This document shows, piece after piece, positions 35,038 through 44,688 of a stretch of 64,000 nt of DNA. The notes beneath the pieces are model-generated. The model did not search any database, was not told the origin of the DNA, and saw nothing but the letters and a program-made list of their open reading frames with translations. The stretch covers positions 186,001 to 250,000 of the forward strand of contig JAHJWB010000003.1 of the NCBI GenBank assembly GCA_018828125.1. Direction: 5' to 3'. Positions within the stretch are counted from its first letter, which is position 1; each line of letters opens with the position of its first letter. Source of the stretch: Gammaproteobacteria bacterium (GTDB lineage: Bacteria; Pseudomonadota; Gammaproteobacteria; Burkholderiales; Burkholderiaceae_C). The position numbers were made by a program, and so were the translations under genes.

Positions 35038-37530
35038 CTACCGACCCCGCACCGCTCGCCCCCTCCGCGCAGCCCCCGCAATCTGACAAGCCCGCCGGTA
35101 CGCCCGCAATGTCAACTCCGCCCGCTGCATCACCGTGTCTTCCACGGCCGCAGCACGGTGGGCCAGCTCGTCGGCCTGGGCCTGCAGAAGTTCGGCCGGG
35201 CTCATGCCCGACGCCTCGCCCGTCAGCAGCGCAATCCCCTCGCTCACATGCCCCATGGTGTAGACATGGAACAGCCCGCGTTCCACCGCGTCCAGCACGC
35301 TGCGGTCCAGCATCAGGTGGCGCTGGTTGCGGGCGGGGATCAGCACGCCGTGGGTGCCGTCCAGCCCGGCCGTCGCGCAGGCGCGGAACCAGCCTTCGAT
35401 CTTTTCGTTGATGCCGCCCACGGGCAGCACTTCGCCGTGCTGGTTCAATGCGCCGGTCACGGCGATGCCCTGGCGAAGGGGCAGGCCTGACAGGCTGGAC
35501 AGCAGCGCGTACAGCTCGGCGCACGAGGCCGAGTCGCCTTCCACGCCGCTGTATTCCTGCTCGAACACGATGGAAGCATTGAGCGCCAGCGGAGCCACGT
35601 GGCTGAACAGGGCGGTGAGGTAGCTGTGCAGGATGAGCACGCCCTTGTCGTGGATGGGGCCGGACATATCGACCTCGCGCTCGATGTTGAGCAGGCCCTC
35701 TTGCCCGGCAAAGGTGCGCGCGGTGATGCGGACGGGGAAGCCGAAGCGGTAGTCGCCCAGGTCGATCTGCGTCATGGCGTTGATCTGGCCGGTGATGGAG
35801 CCTTGCAGCGTGATCAGGCGCTCGCCTTCGGTGATGGATTCGTGCAGTTCTTCTTCGGGCTGGTTGTGGCGCAGGGTGCGGGCGGCCAGGGCGGCTTGCA
35901 CGTCGGGTGCTTGCACCAGCACACCGCCGCGGGCCTTGCACAGCGCGGCGCTTTCAATGACCAGCGCCTCGGTGTGCGCAAAGCGCGCGCTCTGGCGGCC
36001 TTGGTCGTCGGCCTCGCGGTGGGTTTGCTCCAGCAGCAGGGCCACCGCGTCGGGGCCAAAGTGGCACAGGCCGCGCTTCTTGCAGACCTGCGCCACAAAG
36101 ATGGCGGTGGCGTGGTGGGTGGCGGGGGTGGCGGCAAAGTGGTCTGAAAAGTCCACCTTCACGCGAAAGCGGCGGGCGGCGTCGGGGTCGGCGTCCTGCA
36201 GGGCGTAGTACTCGTCCACCGATCCGATCAGCACGATCTTCACATCCACGTCCACCGGCTCGGGTTGCAGCGTTGCCGTGCCGCCGGGGCCGTGGCCGGG
36301 GCCCGCACTGGCGTCATCGATCTGCACGCGGCCGCAGCGCAGAAAGCGGCGCAGCCGGTGCCACAGGCCTTCTTCTGCGGCCAGGTCGTGCAGGTGCAGC
36401 AGGATGAAGCCGCCGTGCGCCTTGAGCAGGCTGCCTGCGTGCACGCACGAATGGTCGGCCTGCATGGTGTCGCTGTCCGATCCGTGTTCGATGCTGCCAA
36501 ACAGGGTGCGCAGGGTGGGGTTGTCTTCCACCACCACGGGGGCCGCGGTGCGGCCGTGGTTGTCCACCACCAGGTTCACCTGGCAGCGGGCCAGCAGGTC
36601 GTCGAGCGCGTCCTTGCGGTCGTCTTCGGCATCGGCCACCTGGTCGTTGGTCGGGTCGCCATCGGCGGGTTCGAACAGGTCGATGTGGTCGAGCAGGGTG
36701 CGCTCCACCTGGTCGAGCCATTGGGTGAGCTTGATGGCGTCTTTGATTTGCTGGCGCAGGTTTTGGCGCAGGGCGTGCAGTGCGTGGTCGACCAGTGGCT
36801 TGACAGCCTGGCGGCGCAGAGTCGTCAGTGCGTTGTCGCGGGCGCGCTCCAGCGGGCGGGTGGCTTCCAGAAATCGCGCAATCTCGGTGCGCAAGGCCTG
36901 CTCGGCGATGTCGATCTCGGCGCGGCGTTCGCGGGGCAGGGCGCGGGCTTCGCCTTCGGTCAGCGGCTGGCCTTTGGGGCCCGTCAGCGTGAACACCATG
37001 TGGCCGCCTTCGCGCGACAGGCGGAACTGGCGGGCCTCGGCGAAGGCATCCAGCACCGCAAAGGCCTCGGTCTCTTGCGCATGCCAGGCTTTTTCGATGC
37101 GCTCGGCATCGGCCTTGAAGTCGGGGCTGGTCAGGCGCTTGGGGATGTCGGCCTGCAGGTTTTTGGCCATATCCGCCATGCCTTGGCGCAGCTGGCGGCC
37201 CTGGCCTGCGGGCAGGCGCAACGCGCGGGGCCGGTCGGGCGCGTCAAAGTTGTGCAGGTAGCACAGGTCGGGCGGCACCACACGCTCTGCCGCTGCGGCC
37301 TGCATGGCCCGGCGCAGCAACGACGCGCGGCCACTTCCCACTTCGCCCAAGGCAAACAGGTGGTAGTCGGGCTGCTGCATCGCCAGTCCAAACTGCGCTG
37401 CGGCCTGGGCACGCTCCTGGCCGATCCAGGGCAGGCTCAGGTCCTGCAGCTCTGCCGTGCTGGCAAAGCCCAGCGTGGTGGGGTCAATCGTCAGCCGCAG
37501 CTGATGGGGGGCGAGGGCAGAAGCGGGCAT
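35038..37530 (-). CDS. Stand-alone Lon-family protease with AAA domain
   Basis: An 830-residue ATP-dependent protease-like protein, different from the canonical Lon encoded at the right edge. The N-terminal part has a P-loop-like GEVGSGRASLL near residue 62. The middle carries a long helical insertion (about 130-300) and an AAA module with GGFILLHLHDLA and VKIVLIGSVDEYY. The C-terminal Lon protease domain has the Ser in GVEGDSASCAEL and Lys in VGGINEKIEGWF, giving the Ser-Lys dyad. This arrangement matches the AAA_32/Lon family of archaeal LonB-like and proteobacterial proteins. Substrates are unknown. It lies downstream of hemH on the same strand. Confidence 0.9.
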   Translation of the reverse strand: MPASALAPHQLRLTIDPTTLGFASTAELQDLSLPWIGQERAQAAAQFGLAMQQPDYHLFALGEVGSGRASLLRRAMQAAAAERVVPPDLCYLHNFDAPDRPRALRLPAGQGRQLRQGMADMAKNLQADIPKRLTSPDFKADAERIEKAWHAQETEAFAVLDAFAEARQFRLSREGGHMVFTLTGPKGQPLTEGEARALPRERRAEIDIAEQALRTEIARFLEATRPLERARDNALTTLRRQAVKPLVDHALHALRQNLRQQIKDAIKLTQWLDQVERTLLDHIDLFEPADGDPTNDQVADAEDDRKDALDDLLARCQVNLVVDNHGRTAAPVVVEDNPTLRTLFGSIEHGSDSDTMQADHSCVHAGSLLKAHGGFILLHLHDLAAEEGLWHRLRRFLRCGRVQIDDASAGPGHGPGGTATLQPEPVDVDVKIVLIGSVDEYYALQDADPDAARRFRVKVDFSDHFAATPATHHATAIFVAQVCKKRGLCHFGPDAVALLLEQTHREADDQGRQSARFAHTEALVIESAALCKARGGVLVQAPDVQAALAARTLRHNQPEEELHESITEGERLITLQGSITGQINAMTQIDLGDYRFGFPVRITARTFAGQEGLLNIEREVDMSGPIHDKGVLILHSYLTALFSHVAPLALNASIVFEQEYSGVEGDSASCAELYALLSSLSGLPLRQGIAVTGALNQHGEVLPVGGINEKIEGWFRACATAGLDGTHGVLIPARNQRHLMLDRSVLDAVERGLFHVYTMGHVSEGIALLTGEASGMSPAELLQAQADELAHRAAAVEDTVMQRAELTLRAYRRACQIAGAARRGRAVRGR

Positions 37531-37590
37531 CGGTGCAGGTGTTGGGGAGGGCAGGTCACCACAGTGTGTCTGCCTTCACAAAAATATGAG

Positions 37591-37646
37591 TCAAATTGGC
37601 CTCTAGCGCTTATTGGATAAGCGCTAGTAGCTATAAAAATAGTAGT
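37591..37646 (+). repeat. Dispersed intergenic palindromic repeat, copy 4
   Basis: TTGGCCTCTAGCGCTTATTGG followed by ATAAGCGCTAGTAGCTAT; the AGCGCTTAT/ATAAGCGCT arms pair almost perfectly. It lies in the 125-base gap between hemH and the Lon-like gene. Confidence 0.85.
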
Positions 37647-37655
37647 TTCTGGCCA

Positions 37656-38768
37656 TTAGTGCGCTACGGGGCACACGCCCTTGGGCGCGCCTCCGGCCAG
37701 CGCGTGGCTGCGCGCATCGGCCAGCGCCGCAGCCGTGGGCACTTCGGTGGGCCAGCCCGCCAGGTGCTGCTGCGCCACGCGGCTGAGAGCGGTGATCCAG
37801 TGGTTGTTGTCGTTCAGGCAGGGGATGTAGTGAAACTCTTTGCCGCCCGCGTGCAAAAAGGCTTCGCGCACTTCCATGTTGATTTCTTCCAGCGTCTCCA
37901 GGCAGTCGCTGGTAAAGCCGGGGCACACCACGTCCACCCGCCGCGTGCCAGCCTTGCCCAGGGCTTCGATGGTGGGCTGGGTGTAGGGCTCCAGCCATTT
38001 GGCCTTGCCAAAGCGCGACTGGAAGGTGATGCGGTAGCGGTCCTCGCGCAGGCCCAGGCGCTCGGCCAGCAGGCGGCCGGTTTTGCGGGCCTCGCAGTGG
38101 TAGGGGTCGCCCAGGTGCAAGGTGCGCTCGGGCACGCCATGAAAGCTCATCACCAGCTGGTCAGGCTGGCCGTGGGTCTTCCAGTGCGCTTCGATGGTGC
38201 GGGCCAGCGCGTCGATGTAGCCGGGGGCATCGTGATAACGGTTCACAAAGCGCAGCTCGGGCACGTTGCGGGTGCGTGCAGCCCAGGTGTAAACGGCATC
38301 GAACACGCTGGCGGTGGTGGTGGCCGAGTACTGCGGGTACAGCGGCAGGATGAGGATACGCGTGGCGCCTTCGGCCTTCAAAGCATCGAGCTGGCTGGCG
38401 ATGGACGGGTTGCCGTAGCGCATGGCGTGGCGCACCAACACGGCGTGGCCCGCTTCACCCAGCCAGCCGCGCAGCAGCGTGGCTTGCTTGGCCGTCCACA
38501 CCGCCAGCGGCGAGCCATCGGGTGTCCACACGCTGGCGTATTTGGCGGCTGACTTGGCCGGGCGTGTGCGCAGGATGATGCCGTGCAGGATGGGCCACCA
38601 CACCAGCTTGGGGATCTCCACCACGCGGTGGTCCCCCAGAAACTGCGCCAGATAACGTCGCACGGCGGGGGCGGTGGCGGCATCGGGTGTGCCCAGGTTG
38701 CAGAGCAGCACCGCAGTGCGTTCGGCCTGGCCGTGGGTGAAAGAGGGTTCTGGCTGAAAAGAGGGCAT
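37656..38768 (-). CDS. hemH: Ferrochelatase
   Basis: A 370-residue enzyme that inserts ferrous iron into protoporphyrin IX in the last step of heme synthesis. It shows the N-terminal AVLLCNLGTPDAATAPAVRR, the ILILPLYPQYSATTTASVFD block, the catalytic His in MSFHGVPER, and VVCPGFTSDCLETLEEI with the conserved Glu for metal handling. The length is usual for proteobacterial enzymes. It is transcribed from the divergent region that also contains the PtxS operator for the opposite gene set, but the operator lies nearer the ABC genes. Confidence 0.95.
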   Translation of the reverse strand: MPSFQPEPSFTHGQAERTAVLLCNLGTPDAATAPAVRRYLAQFLGDHRVVEIPKLVWWPILHGIILRTRPAKSAAKYASVWTPDGSPLAVWTAKQATLLRGWLGEAGHAVLVRHAMRYGNPSIASQLDALKAEGATRILILPLYPQYSATTTASVFDAVYTWAARTRNVPELRFVNRYHDAPGYIDALARTIEAHWKTHGQPDQLVMSFHGVPERTLHLGDPYHCEARKTGRLLAERLGLREDRYRITFQSRFGKAKWLEPYTQPTIEALGKAGTRRVDVVCPGFTSDCLETLEEINMEVREAFLHAGGKEFHYIPCLNDNNHWITALSRVAQQHLAGWPTEVPTAAALADARSHALAGGAPKGVCPVAH

Positions 38769-38867
38769 GCGGCATTTTCACCCACGCGACCTGCTTGGGC
38801 GAACTGGGGCTTTTGTCGCGTGTTCGGCGCGGTTTTTTGCTTCATCGGGTAATCCCCGATGCGTGTC

Positions 38868-38881
38868 TGAAACCGGTTTCA
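38868..38881. promoter_or_regulatory. PtxS operator
   Basis: TGAAACCGGTTTCA is a perfect 14-base palindrome and is identical to the site described for the LacI-family repressor PtxS in pseudomonads. It is 36 bases before the first gene of a cluster whose last gene is a PtxS-like regulator. Binding would be released by 2-ketogluconate in the known system. Confidence 0.88.
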
Positions 38882-38917
38882 TAAACTGGGCGCACTTTGG
38901 AATAACCGCTGTTCACC

Positions 38918-39589
38918 GTGAATTACCAGTTCCAGTTCGATGCTGTTTTTGCCGCGTGGCCCCTGTTGCTCAAGGGCACGTGGATCACCGTGCAGTTGTC
39001 GCTCACCGCCACGCTGCTGGGGCTGGTGGTGGCCATCTTTTGCGCCTGGGGCAAGACGGGCGGGCCGGGCTGGCTGCGGTTTTTGATCAATGCGTACATC
39101 GAGGTCATCCGCAACACGCCGTTCATCGTGCAGCTGTTCTTCTTTTTCTTTGCGCTTCCGTCCATTGGCTTGCGCTGGTCGCCTTACACCGCGGCGCTGA
39201 CCGCCATGGTGGTCAACCTGGGTGCCTATGCGGCAGAGATCGTGCGGGCAGGTATCGAGTCGATTCCCAAGGGGCAGATCGAGGCGGGCAAGGCGCTCAA
39301 CCTCAAGCCCTGGGAGATCTTCCGGTTTGTCATTTTGAAGCCCGCGCTCAAGGCCATCTACCCGGCGCTTACCAGTCAGTTCATCTTGCTGATGCTCAGC
39401 TCGGCCGTGGTGTCGGTTATTTCGGCGGATGACCTGACTTCTGTTGCGGCCAACCTGCAGTCGCAGACCTTCCGCAGCTTTGAGATCTACATCGTGGTGG
39501 CCGCCATCTACCTGGCACTGGCGATGGCGTTTTCGGCGCTGTTCAAGCTGATCTACCAGCGCACGCTCAACTACCCCGACCGCCGCTGA
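38918..39589 (+). CDS. Polar-amino-acid-type ABC permease 1 (probable 2-ketogluconate uptake)
   Basis: A 223-residue permease of the HisM/GlnP family. It has about five helices and the coupling motif EAGKALNLKPWEIFRFVILKPAL around residues 126-148, split here as EAGKALNLKPWE and FRFVILKPA. The start is GTG 38918, right after the PtxS operator. A second permease follows 15 bases after its stop. Although the family usually imports amino acids, the position in a ketogluconate cluster under a PtxS site suggests sugar-acid transport. Confidence 0.88.
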   Translation: MNYQFQFDAVFAAWPLLLKGTWITVQLSLTATLLGLVVAIFCAWGKTGGPGWLRFLINAYIEVIRNTPFIVQLFFFFFALPSIGLRWSPYTAALTAMVVNLGAYAAEIVRAGIESIPKGQIEAGKALNLKPWEIFRFVILKPALKAIYPALTSQFILLMLSSAVVSVISADDLTSVAANLQSQTFRSFEIYIVVAAIYLALAMAFSALFKLIYQRTLNYPDRR

Positions 39590-39604
39590 GCCAGGACTGC
39601 CTCC

Positions 39605-40258
39605 ATGCGTACTTTTGGACTCTCCGAGTTTCTTTTCATCGTGCAGGCCGCGCAGTGGACGTTGGCGCTGTCCGCCATCGCCTTTGTCGGCGGGGCTCTG
39701 CTCGGCCTGCTGGTGGCGCTGTCACGCACATCCGAAAACGCGGTGGCCCGCAATGCGGCGCGGGCGTTTATCCAGGTGTTTCAGGGCACGCCGCTGCTGC
39801 TGCAATTGTTCCTGATCTTTTTTGGTGCCCCGGTGATGGGGCTCGACATCAACCCTTGGGTGGCTGCGGGTGCGGCGCTGGTGCTGAACAGTGCGGCGTT
39901 TCTGGCAGAGATCTGGCGCGGTTGCATTGAGGCGGTGCCACGCGGCCAGTGGGAGGCCGCGCAGGCCCTGAACCTGAGCTACCTCAACCGCATGCGGTTT
40001 GTGGTGCTGCCCCAGGCTTTCAAGATTGCCCTGCCGCCCACGGTGGGCTACATGGTGCAGATCATCAAGGGCACATCGCTGGCCGCGATCATCGGCTTTA
40101 CCGAGATCACGCGGGCGGGGCAGATCATCAACAACGCCACGTTCCAGCCGCTGCATGTGTTCACCACCGTGGCCGCGCTGTATTTCGTCATTTGCTGGCC
40201 GCTGTCACTGCTGGCCGCCCGCATGGAGCGCAAGCGCGCCCAGGCCCTGGCGCGCTGA
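39605..40258 (+). CDS. Polar-amino-acid-type ABC permease 2 (probable 2-ketogluconate uptake)
   Basis: A 217-residue partner permease with five hydrophobic segments. The coupling loop includes WEAAQALNLSYLNRMRFV and VVLPQAFKIALPP, and GTSLAAIIGFTEITRAGQ is typical of the family. Both permeases are close in length, as expected for a heterodimer. The binding protein gene starts 50 bases later with its own AGGAGA ribosome binding site. Confidence 0.88.
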   Translation: MRTFGLSEFLFIVQAAQWTLALSAIAFVGGALLGLLVALSRTSENAVARNAARAFIQVFQGTPLLLQLFLIFFGAPVMGLDINPWVAAGAALVLNSAAFLAEIWRGCIEAVPRGQWEAAQALNLSYLNRMRFVVLPQAFKIALPPTVGYMVQIIKGTSLAAIIGFTEITRAGQIINNATFQPLHVFTTVAALYFVICWPLSLLAARMERKRAQALAR

Positions 40259-40308
40259 GTGCCTCCATTTTTCGCTGCCCTTTCATACCAACCCTCAGGA
40301 GACATGCC

Positions 40309-41115
40309 ATGACTTTTTCTTTGCAACGCCGCACCGCCACCGCCGCCTTGGCCGCACTGGGCCTGGGCGCCGCTCTCGCGGCGTTTACCCCGCTGGCCTC
40401 GGCCCAAAGCGTGGCTGACATCAAGAAGAAGGGCGAGATCACCATCGGCATGCTGGTGGACTTTCCACCCTACGGCACCACCAATGCGCAGAATCAGCCT
40501 GACGGCTACGACGCCGACGTGGCCAAGCTGCTGGCCAAGGACCTGGGCGTGAAGGCCAACATCGTGCCCGTGACCGGCCCCAACCGCATTCCGTTTTTGC
40601 TGACCAACAAGGTCGATGTGCTGGTCGCATCGCTGGCCATCACGCCCGAGCGTTCCAAGCAGGTGCAGTTCTCGCAGCCTTATGCGGCCGCGACCATCGT
40701 GCTGTACGGCAAGACGGGATCGAACATCAAGAGTGCGGCCGATCTGAAGGGTGTGCGCGTGGGTGTGGCCCGCGCCAGCACCCAAGACGTGGCCGTGACC
40801 AAGGCCGCGCCTGAGGGCACCGAGATCCGCCGCTTTGACGACGACGCATCGGCCATGCAGGCGCTGATCTCCGGCCAGGTCGATGCGATTGGCTGCTCGG
40901 TCACCGTGGCAGCGCAGATTGCCAAGCGCGTGCCCGCCAACACGTTCGAGAACAAGTTCAACCTGCTGCAGCAGGCCATGGGCATTGCCCTGCGCCCCGG
41001 CCAGGACGAACTGCACAAGGCCGTGAACGATTTCGTCGCACGCAACACCGCCAATGGCGAGTTGAACAAGCTGTACCAGAAGTGGTTGGGCGCTGACCTG
41101 CCCAAGCTGCAGTAA
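40309..41115 (+). CDS. ABC substrate-binding protein (probable 2-ketogluconate receptor)
   Basis: A 268-residue periplasmic binding protein of the type-3 (SBP_bac_3) family. The signal peptide ends about residue 31 at LASAQS. The mature protein shows [31 protein letters not shown] and [21 protein letters not shown] 40309 is supported by the AGGAGA site; the frame is open upstream without homology. Family receptors mostly bind amino acids, so 2-ketogluconate binding is a context-based proposal. Confidence 0.88.
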   Translation: MTFSLQRRTATAALAALGLGAALAAFTPLASAQSVADIKKKGEITIGMLVDFPPYGTTNAQNQPDGYDADVAKLLAKDLGVKANIVPVTGPNRIPFLLTNKVDVLVASLAITPERSKQVQFSQPYAAATIVLYGKTGSNIKSAADLKGVRVGVARASTQDVAVTKAAPEGTEIRRFDDDASAMQALISGQVDAIGCSVTVAAQIAKRVPANTFENKFNLLQQAMGIALRPGQDELHKAVNDFVARNTANGELNKLYQKWLGADLPKLQ

Positions 41116-41141
41116 TTTCGAACGAGCGCAAGGAGCCATTG

Positions 41142-41921
41142 ATGAGCGACGCAGTCACGACCACCCTCGGCGCCCCGCCGATCATCCGAATGGAGGGTGT
41201 CAACAAGTGGTACGACAGCTTCCAGGTGCTCACCGACATCCACCTGTCGGTGCGGCCGGGTGAGCGCATCGTGATCTGCGGGCCATCGGGCTCGGGAAAA
41301 TCGACGCTGATTCGCTGCATCAACCGGCTGGAGACGGTGCAAAAGGGGCGGATCGAGGTCGATGGCATCGAGCTGACCGCCGGCGGCAAGAACGTGGATG
41401 CCGTGCGGGCCGAGGTGGGCATGGTGTTCCAGCAGTTCAACCTGTTCCCGCACCTGACCATTCTGGAAAACTGCACGCTGGCGCCGATGCGTTCGCGCGG
41501 CATGAGCAAGGCCGAGGCCGAAGAGGTCGCGATGAAATACCTCACGCGCGTGCGCATCCCCGAGCAGGCGCACAAGCACCCCAGCCAGTTGTCGGGCGGG
41601 CAGCAGCAGCGCGTGGCCATTGCGCGGGCGCTGTGCATGGCGCCCAAGGTGATGCTGTTTGACGAGCCCACCTCGGCGCTCGACCCCGAAATGGTCAAGG
41701 AAGTGCTGGACACCATGATCAGCCTGGCCGATGACGGCATGACCATGCTGTGCGTCACGCACGAGATGGGTTTTGCCCGCAGCGTGGCCGACCGCGTGAT
41801 CTTCATGGCCGACGGAAAGATTCTGGAGCAGGCGCCGCCCGAACAGTTCTTTGGACAGCCTCAGCATGAAAAGACCCGGCAGTTTTTGGGCCAGATTTTG
41901 AGTTCGCACCATGCGCATTGA
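41142..41921 (+). CDS. Polar-amino-acid-type ABC ATP-binding protein
   Basis: A 259-residue ATPase of the GlnQ/HisP type. Walker A is [13 protein letters not shown], the Q-loop is [13 protein letters not shown], the signature is [15 protein letters not shown], and Walker B is [15 protein letters not shown] with [12 protein letters not shown] 41142 is chosen since an AGGAG site precedes it by six bases; TTG 41139 is just upstream. It completes a four-gene transporter and is followed by kguE after 57 bases. Confidence 0.92.
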   Translation: MSDAVTTTLGAPPIIRMEGVNKWYDSFQVLTDIHLSVRPGERIVICGPSGSGKSTLIRCINRLETVQKGRIEVDGIELTAGGKNVDAVRAEVGMVFQQFNLFPHLTILENCTLAPMRSRGMSKAEAEEVAMKYLTRVRIPEQAHKHPSQLSGGQQQRVAIARALCMAPKVMLFDEPTSALDPEMVKEVLDTMISLADDGMTMLCVTHEMGFARSVADRVIFMADGKILEQAPPEQFFGQPQHEKTRQFLGQILSSHHAH

Positions 41922-41978
41922 GGAGACCCCGATGGGCGTGCTGCTGAAAGGTCTCGTCACGGGGCCTGAAAGAAAAAC

Positions 41979-42725
41979 ATGAAGGTATTGATTTCGTTGT
42001 CCTCCTTTGGCGCGGCTGAAACTGCGCGCCATGGGCAGTTGTGGTGTACCGAGCTGGGTCGCCAGGCGGGTGCCGATGGCGTGGAGGTGCGTGGCGAGTT
42101 GCTGCGCGACGCGGCCGCGGAGCTGCCTGCCATGGCGGGTCTGGCCGCGGTGTATTCCAGCCCCGAGGGGCTGTGGACTCACGACGGCCATCTTGACGAG
42201 GCCGCGTTGGCACGCGGTCTGCATGCGGCTGCGGTGCTGCAGGCACCGCGGCTGAAGATGGCGATTGGTGGTTTTGGCGACCAGTCGCACGCATCGCTGG
42301 TGCGGCTCAAGGCCTTGCTGGAGGGCGCCCCGCAGGTGCGGCTGGTGATTGAGAACGACCAGACCGCCACGGCCGGCACGCTGCCCGCCCTGCAGGCCTT
42401 TTTTGCGGCCCAAGCGCAGGCTGGGATGGGCTTGGGCATGACGTTTGACATGGGCAACTGGCATTGGCAGGGCGAATGCCCGCTGCAGGCCGCTGAAGCC
42501 TTGGCTCCATACGTTTGTTATGTGCACTGCAAGGGCGTGCAGCGCCTGCCGGGCAAGTGGGTGGCAGTGCCGCTGGCCGAGTCCGTGGCGCCCTGGCGCG
42601 CCGTGTTGCGTGCGCTGCCCGCCAGCGTGCCCCACGCCATTGAGTACCCGCTGGTGGGCGATGACCTGGTGGCCGTGACACGCGACCAGGTGGCCTTCAT
42701 CCGTGCCGCGCGGGAGGCTGCATGA
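41979..42725 (+). CDS. kguE: KguE-like TIM-barrel epimerase/isomerase
   Basis: A 248-residue xylose-isomerase-like TIM-barrel protein. Candidate metal ligands are Glu in RLVIENDQT, Asp in MTFDMGNW, His in CYVHCKG and Glu in HAIEYPLVG, as in this family. Together with the PfkB kinase, the reductase and the PtxS-like repressor that follow, it matches KguE of the pseudomonad 2-ketogluconate operon, whose exact reaction is unsettled. It overlaps kguK by four bases. Confidence 0.82.
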   Translation: MKVLISLSSFGAAETARHGQLWCTELGRQAGADGVEVRGELLRDAAAELPAMAGLAAVYSSPEGLWTHDGHLDEAALARGLHAAAVLQAPRLKMAIGGFGDQSHASLVRLKALLEGAPQVRLVIENDQTATAGTLPALQAFFAAQAQAGMGLGMTFDMGNWHWQGECPLQAAEALAPYVCYVHCKGVQRLPGKWVAVPLAESVAPWRAVLRALPASVPHAIEYPLVGDDLVAVTRDQVAFIRAAREAA

Positions 42726-43672
42726 GCACCCCGGTTTTTGATGTCGCCCTGTTTGGCGAGGCCATGTTGCTGCTGGTGGCCAACGAGCCGGGCCCGCTGG
42801 AGAACGCCACGGGCTTTCACAAGCGCACGGCCGGGGCTGAAACCAATGTGGCCATAGGCTTGGCGCGCCTGGGCCTGAAAGTGGGCTGGGCGAGCCGCCT
42901 GGGCACTGATTCGATGGGCCGCGCGTTGCTGGCTGCCATGCAGGGTGAGGGCATCGACTGCTCGCACGTGGTGTGTGATGCCAGGCAGCGCACCGGTTTT
43001 CAGTTCAAGGAACGCGTGACCGACGGCCGTGACCCGCAGGTGGAATACCACCGCAAGGGCTCTGCCGCCAGCCAGATGGGGCCTGCGGATGTGGACGAGG
43101 CGTGGCTGCGGTCTGCCCGCCATTTGCACGCCACCGGCGTGTTTGCCGCCATTTCGGACACCAGCCTGCTGGCCGCCATTCGCACGCTGGAGGTGATGCG
43201 TGCTGCAGGCCGCACCATTTCGTTCGATCCTAATCTTCGTCCCACGCTGTGGTCATCGCCTGAGACGATGCGCCACTGGATCAACACCCTGGCGACTTAC
43301 GCCGATTGGGTGCTGCCCGGCATGGAAGAGGGCGTGTTCCTGACCGGTGAAACCACCCCCGAGGGCGTGGCACGTTTCTATCGCGAACGCGGCGCCAAGC
43401 TGGTGGTGGTCAAGCTGGGCGCAGAGGGCGCCTACTACGACAGCGCCGCATATGGCACTGGCCATGTGCCGGGCGTGCCAGTAGAGCAGGTAGTGGACAC
43501 CGTGGGCGCTGGCGATGGCTTTGCCGTGGGCGTGATCAGTGCCTTGCTGGCCGGGCTGCCCGTGCAATCTGCCGTGCGGCGAGGCGCGTGGATTGGTGCG
43601 CGTGCCGTACAGGTGCTGGGCGACACCGAGGGCCTGCCATCCCAAGCGCAGTTGCTGGAGGCCGGGCTGTGA
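42722..43672 (+). CDS. kguK: 2-ketogluconate kinase (PfkB family)
   Basis: A 316-residue ribokinase-fold sugar kinase. It has the N-terminal GEAMLLLVANEPGPLE, a substrate-binding FHKRTAGAETNVAIGLARLG stretch that fits 2-keto-3-deoxygluconate/2-ketogluconate kinases, and the catalytic DTVGAGDGFAVG block with the base Asp. It probably phosphorylates 2-ketogluconate at C6. It is closely related to KdgK, so 2-keto-3-deoxygluconate kinase is the alternative. It overlaps both neighbours by four bases. Confidence 0.88.
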   Translation: MSTPVFDVALFGEAMLLLVANEPGPLENATGFHKRTAGAETNVAIGLARLGLKVGWASRLGTDSMGRALLAAMQGEGIDCSHVVCDARQRTGFQFKERVTDGRDPQVEYHRKGSAASQMGPADVDEAWLRSARHLHATGVFAAISDTSLLAAIRTLEVMRAAGRTISFDPNLRPTLWSSPETMRHWINTLATYADWVLPGMEEGVFLTGETTPEGVARFYRERGAKLVVVKLGAEGAYYDSAAYGTGHVPGVPVEQVVDTVGAGDGFAVGVISALLAGLPVQSAVRRGAWIGARAVQVLGDTEGLPSQAQLLEAGL

Positions 43673-44688
43673 CCCTGTTGGATCAGCCGCAAGGCCGCGA
43701 TGCCGTGCGCAAGCAGGTGCTGGTGTTTCGCGAGCTTCCGTCAGATCAGTTGGCGCGGTTGAAGGCGATGCATGACGTGACCGTGGCCAACCCTCGCAAG
43801 CCCGAGGAACGTGCCCGTTTTGATGTAGCGCTGTCGCAGGCGCAGGGGTTGATTGGCTCCAGTTTTCCGGTCGATGCGGCATTGCTGGCCCGTGCGCCTC
43901 TGCTGGAGGTGGTGTCCAGTGTGTCCGTAGGCGTGGACAACTACGCGCTGGACGCGCTGCAGGCGCGCGGCATTCTGCTTTGCCATACCCCCGGGGTGCT
44001 CGATGAAACGGTGGCAGACTCCGTGTTTGCGTTGCTCATGGCCACCAGCCGCCGCGTGGTGGAGCTGTCGCAACTTGTACGCGAAGGCCGGTGGACCCAC
44101 AACATTGGAGAAGATTTTTTTGGCTTCGATATTCACGGCAAGACGCTGGGCCTGCTCGGTTTTGGCCGCATTGGCCAGGCCGTGGCGCGCCGCGCGGCGC
44201 TGGGGTTCGGCATGCCGGTGATTTACCACGCCCGCAGACCGGTCGACCTGGCCGCCCAGGCGCCTGAGTTGCAGGGCAAGGCCGCGCATGTCCCGCTGCC
44301 CCGCTTGTTGGCCCAATCGGACTTTGTGGTGGCGATGTTGCCCTTGTCTGACAGCACACGCGGCATGGTCAATGCCGACCTCTTTGCGGCCATGAAACCC
44401 GGCGCCATTTTTATCAACGGAGGCCGGGGCGCCACGGTGGTTGAACAGGACCTGTTGCATGCCTTGGACCATGGCACATTGCGGGCTGCAGGCCTGGATG
44501 TGTTCGCCACCGAGCCGCTGCCGCTCGCGTCGCCCCTGCGCACCCATCCGCGGGTGACGCCGCTGCCCCACATTGGATCGGCCACGCACGATACGCGCCA
44601 CGCTATGGCGGCGATGGCCACCACCAATCTGCTGCAGGCCTTGGCGGGCCAGCGCCCCGCGGCGGTGTACCGCACAGCACACGCATGA
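43669..44688 (+). CDS. kguD: 2-ketogluconate-6-phosphate reductase (KguD-like)
   Basis: A 339-residue D-isomer-specific 2-hydroxyacid dehydrogenase. The NAD(P) motif is LLGFGRIGQAVARRA. The catalytic Arg lies in NGGRGATVVEQ, Glu in DVFATEPLPL, and His in LPHIGSATHD. It is expected to convert 2-keto-6-phosphogluconate to 6-phosphogluconate, feeding the Entner-Doudoroff or pentose phosphate pathway. GTG 43669 is chosen because GTGA overlaps the kguK stop. Glyoxylate/hydroxypyruvate reductase is a related alternative; context favours KguD. Confidence 0.88.
   Translation: MTLLDQPQGRDAVRKQVLVFRELPSDQLARLKAMHDVTVANPRKPEERARFDVALSQAQGLIGSSFPVDAALLARAPLLEVVSSVSVGVDNYALDALQARGILLCHTPGVLDETVADSVFALLMATSRRVVELSQLVREGRWTHNIGEDFFGFDIHGKTLGLLGFGRIGQAVARRAALGFGMPVIYHARRPVDLAAQAPELQGKAAHVPLPRLLAQSDFVVAMLPLSDSTRGMVNADLFAAMKPGAIFINGGRGATVVEQDLLHALDHGTLRAAGLDVFATEPLPLASPLRTHPRVTPLPHIGSATHDTRHAMAAMATTNLLQALAGQRPAAVYRTAHA

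Noticed and set aside
34913..35941. Arg/Pro-rich minus-strand frame at the end of the Lon-like gene
   Set aside because: An out-of-frame shadow of the Lon protease domain.
40680..42635. 651-codon minus-strand frame opposite the ketogluconate genes
   Set aside because: Spans several real genes in antisense and shows no domain.
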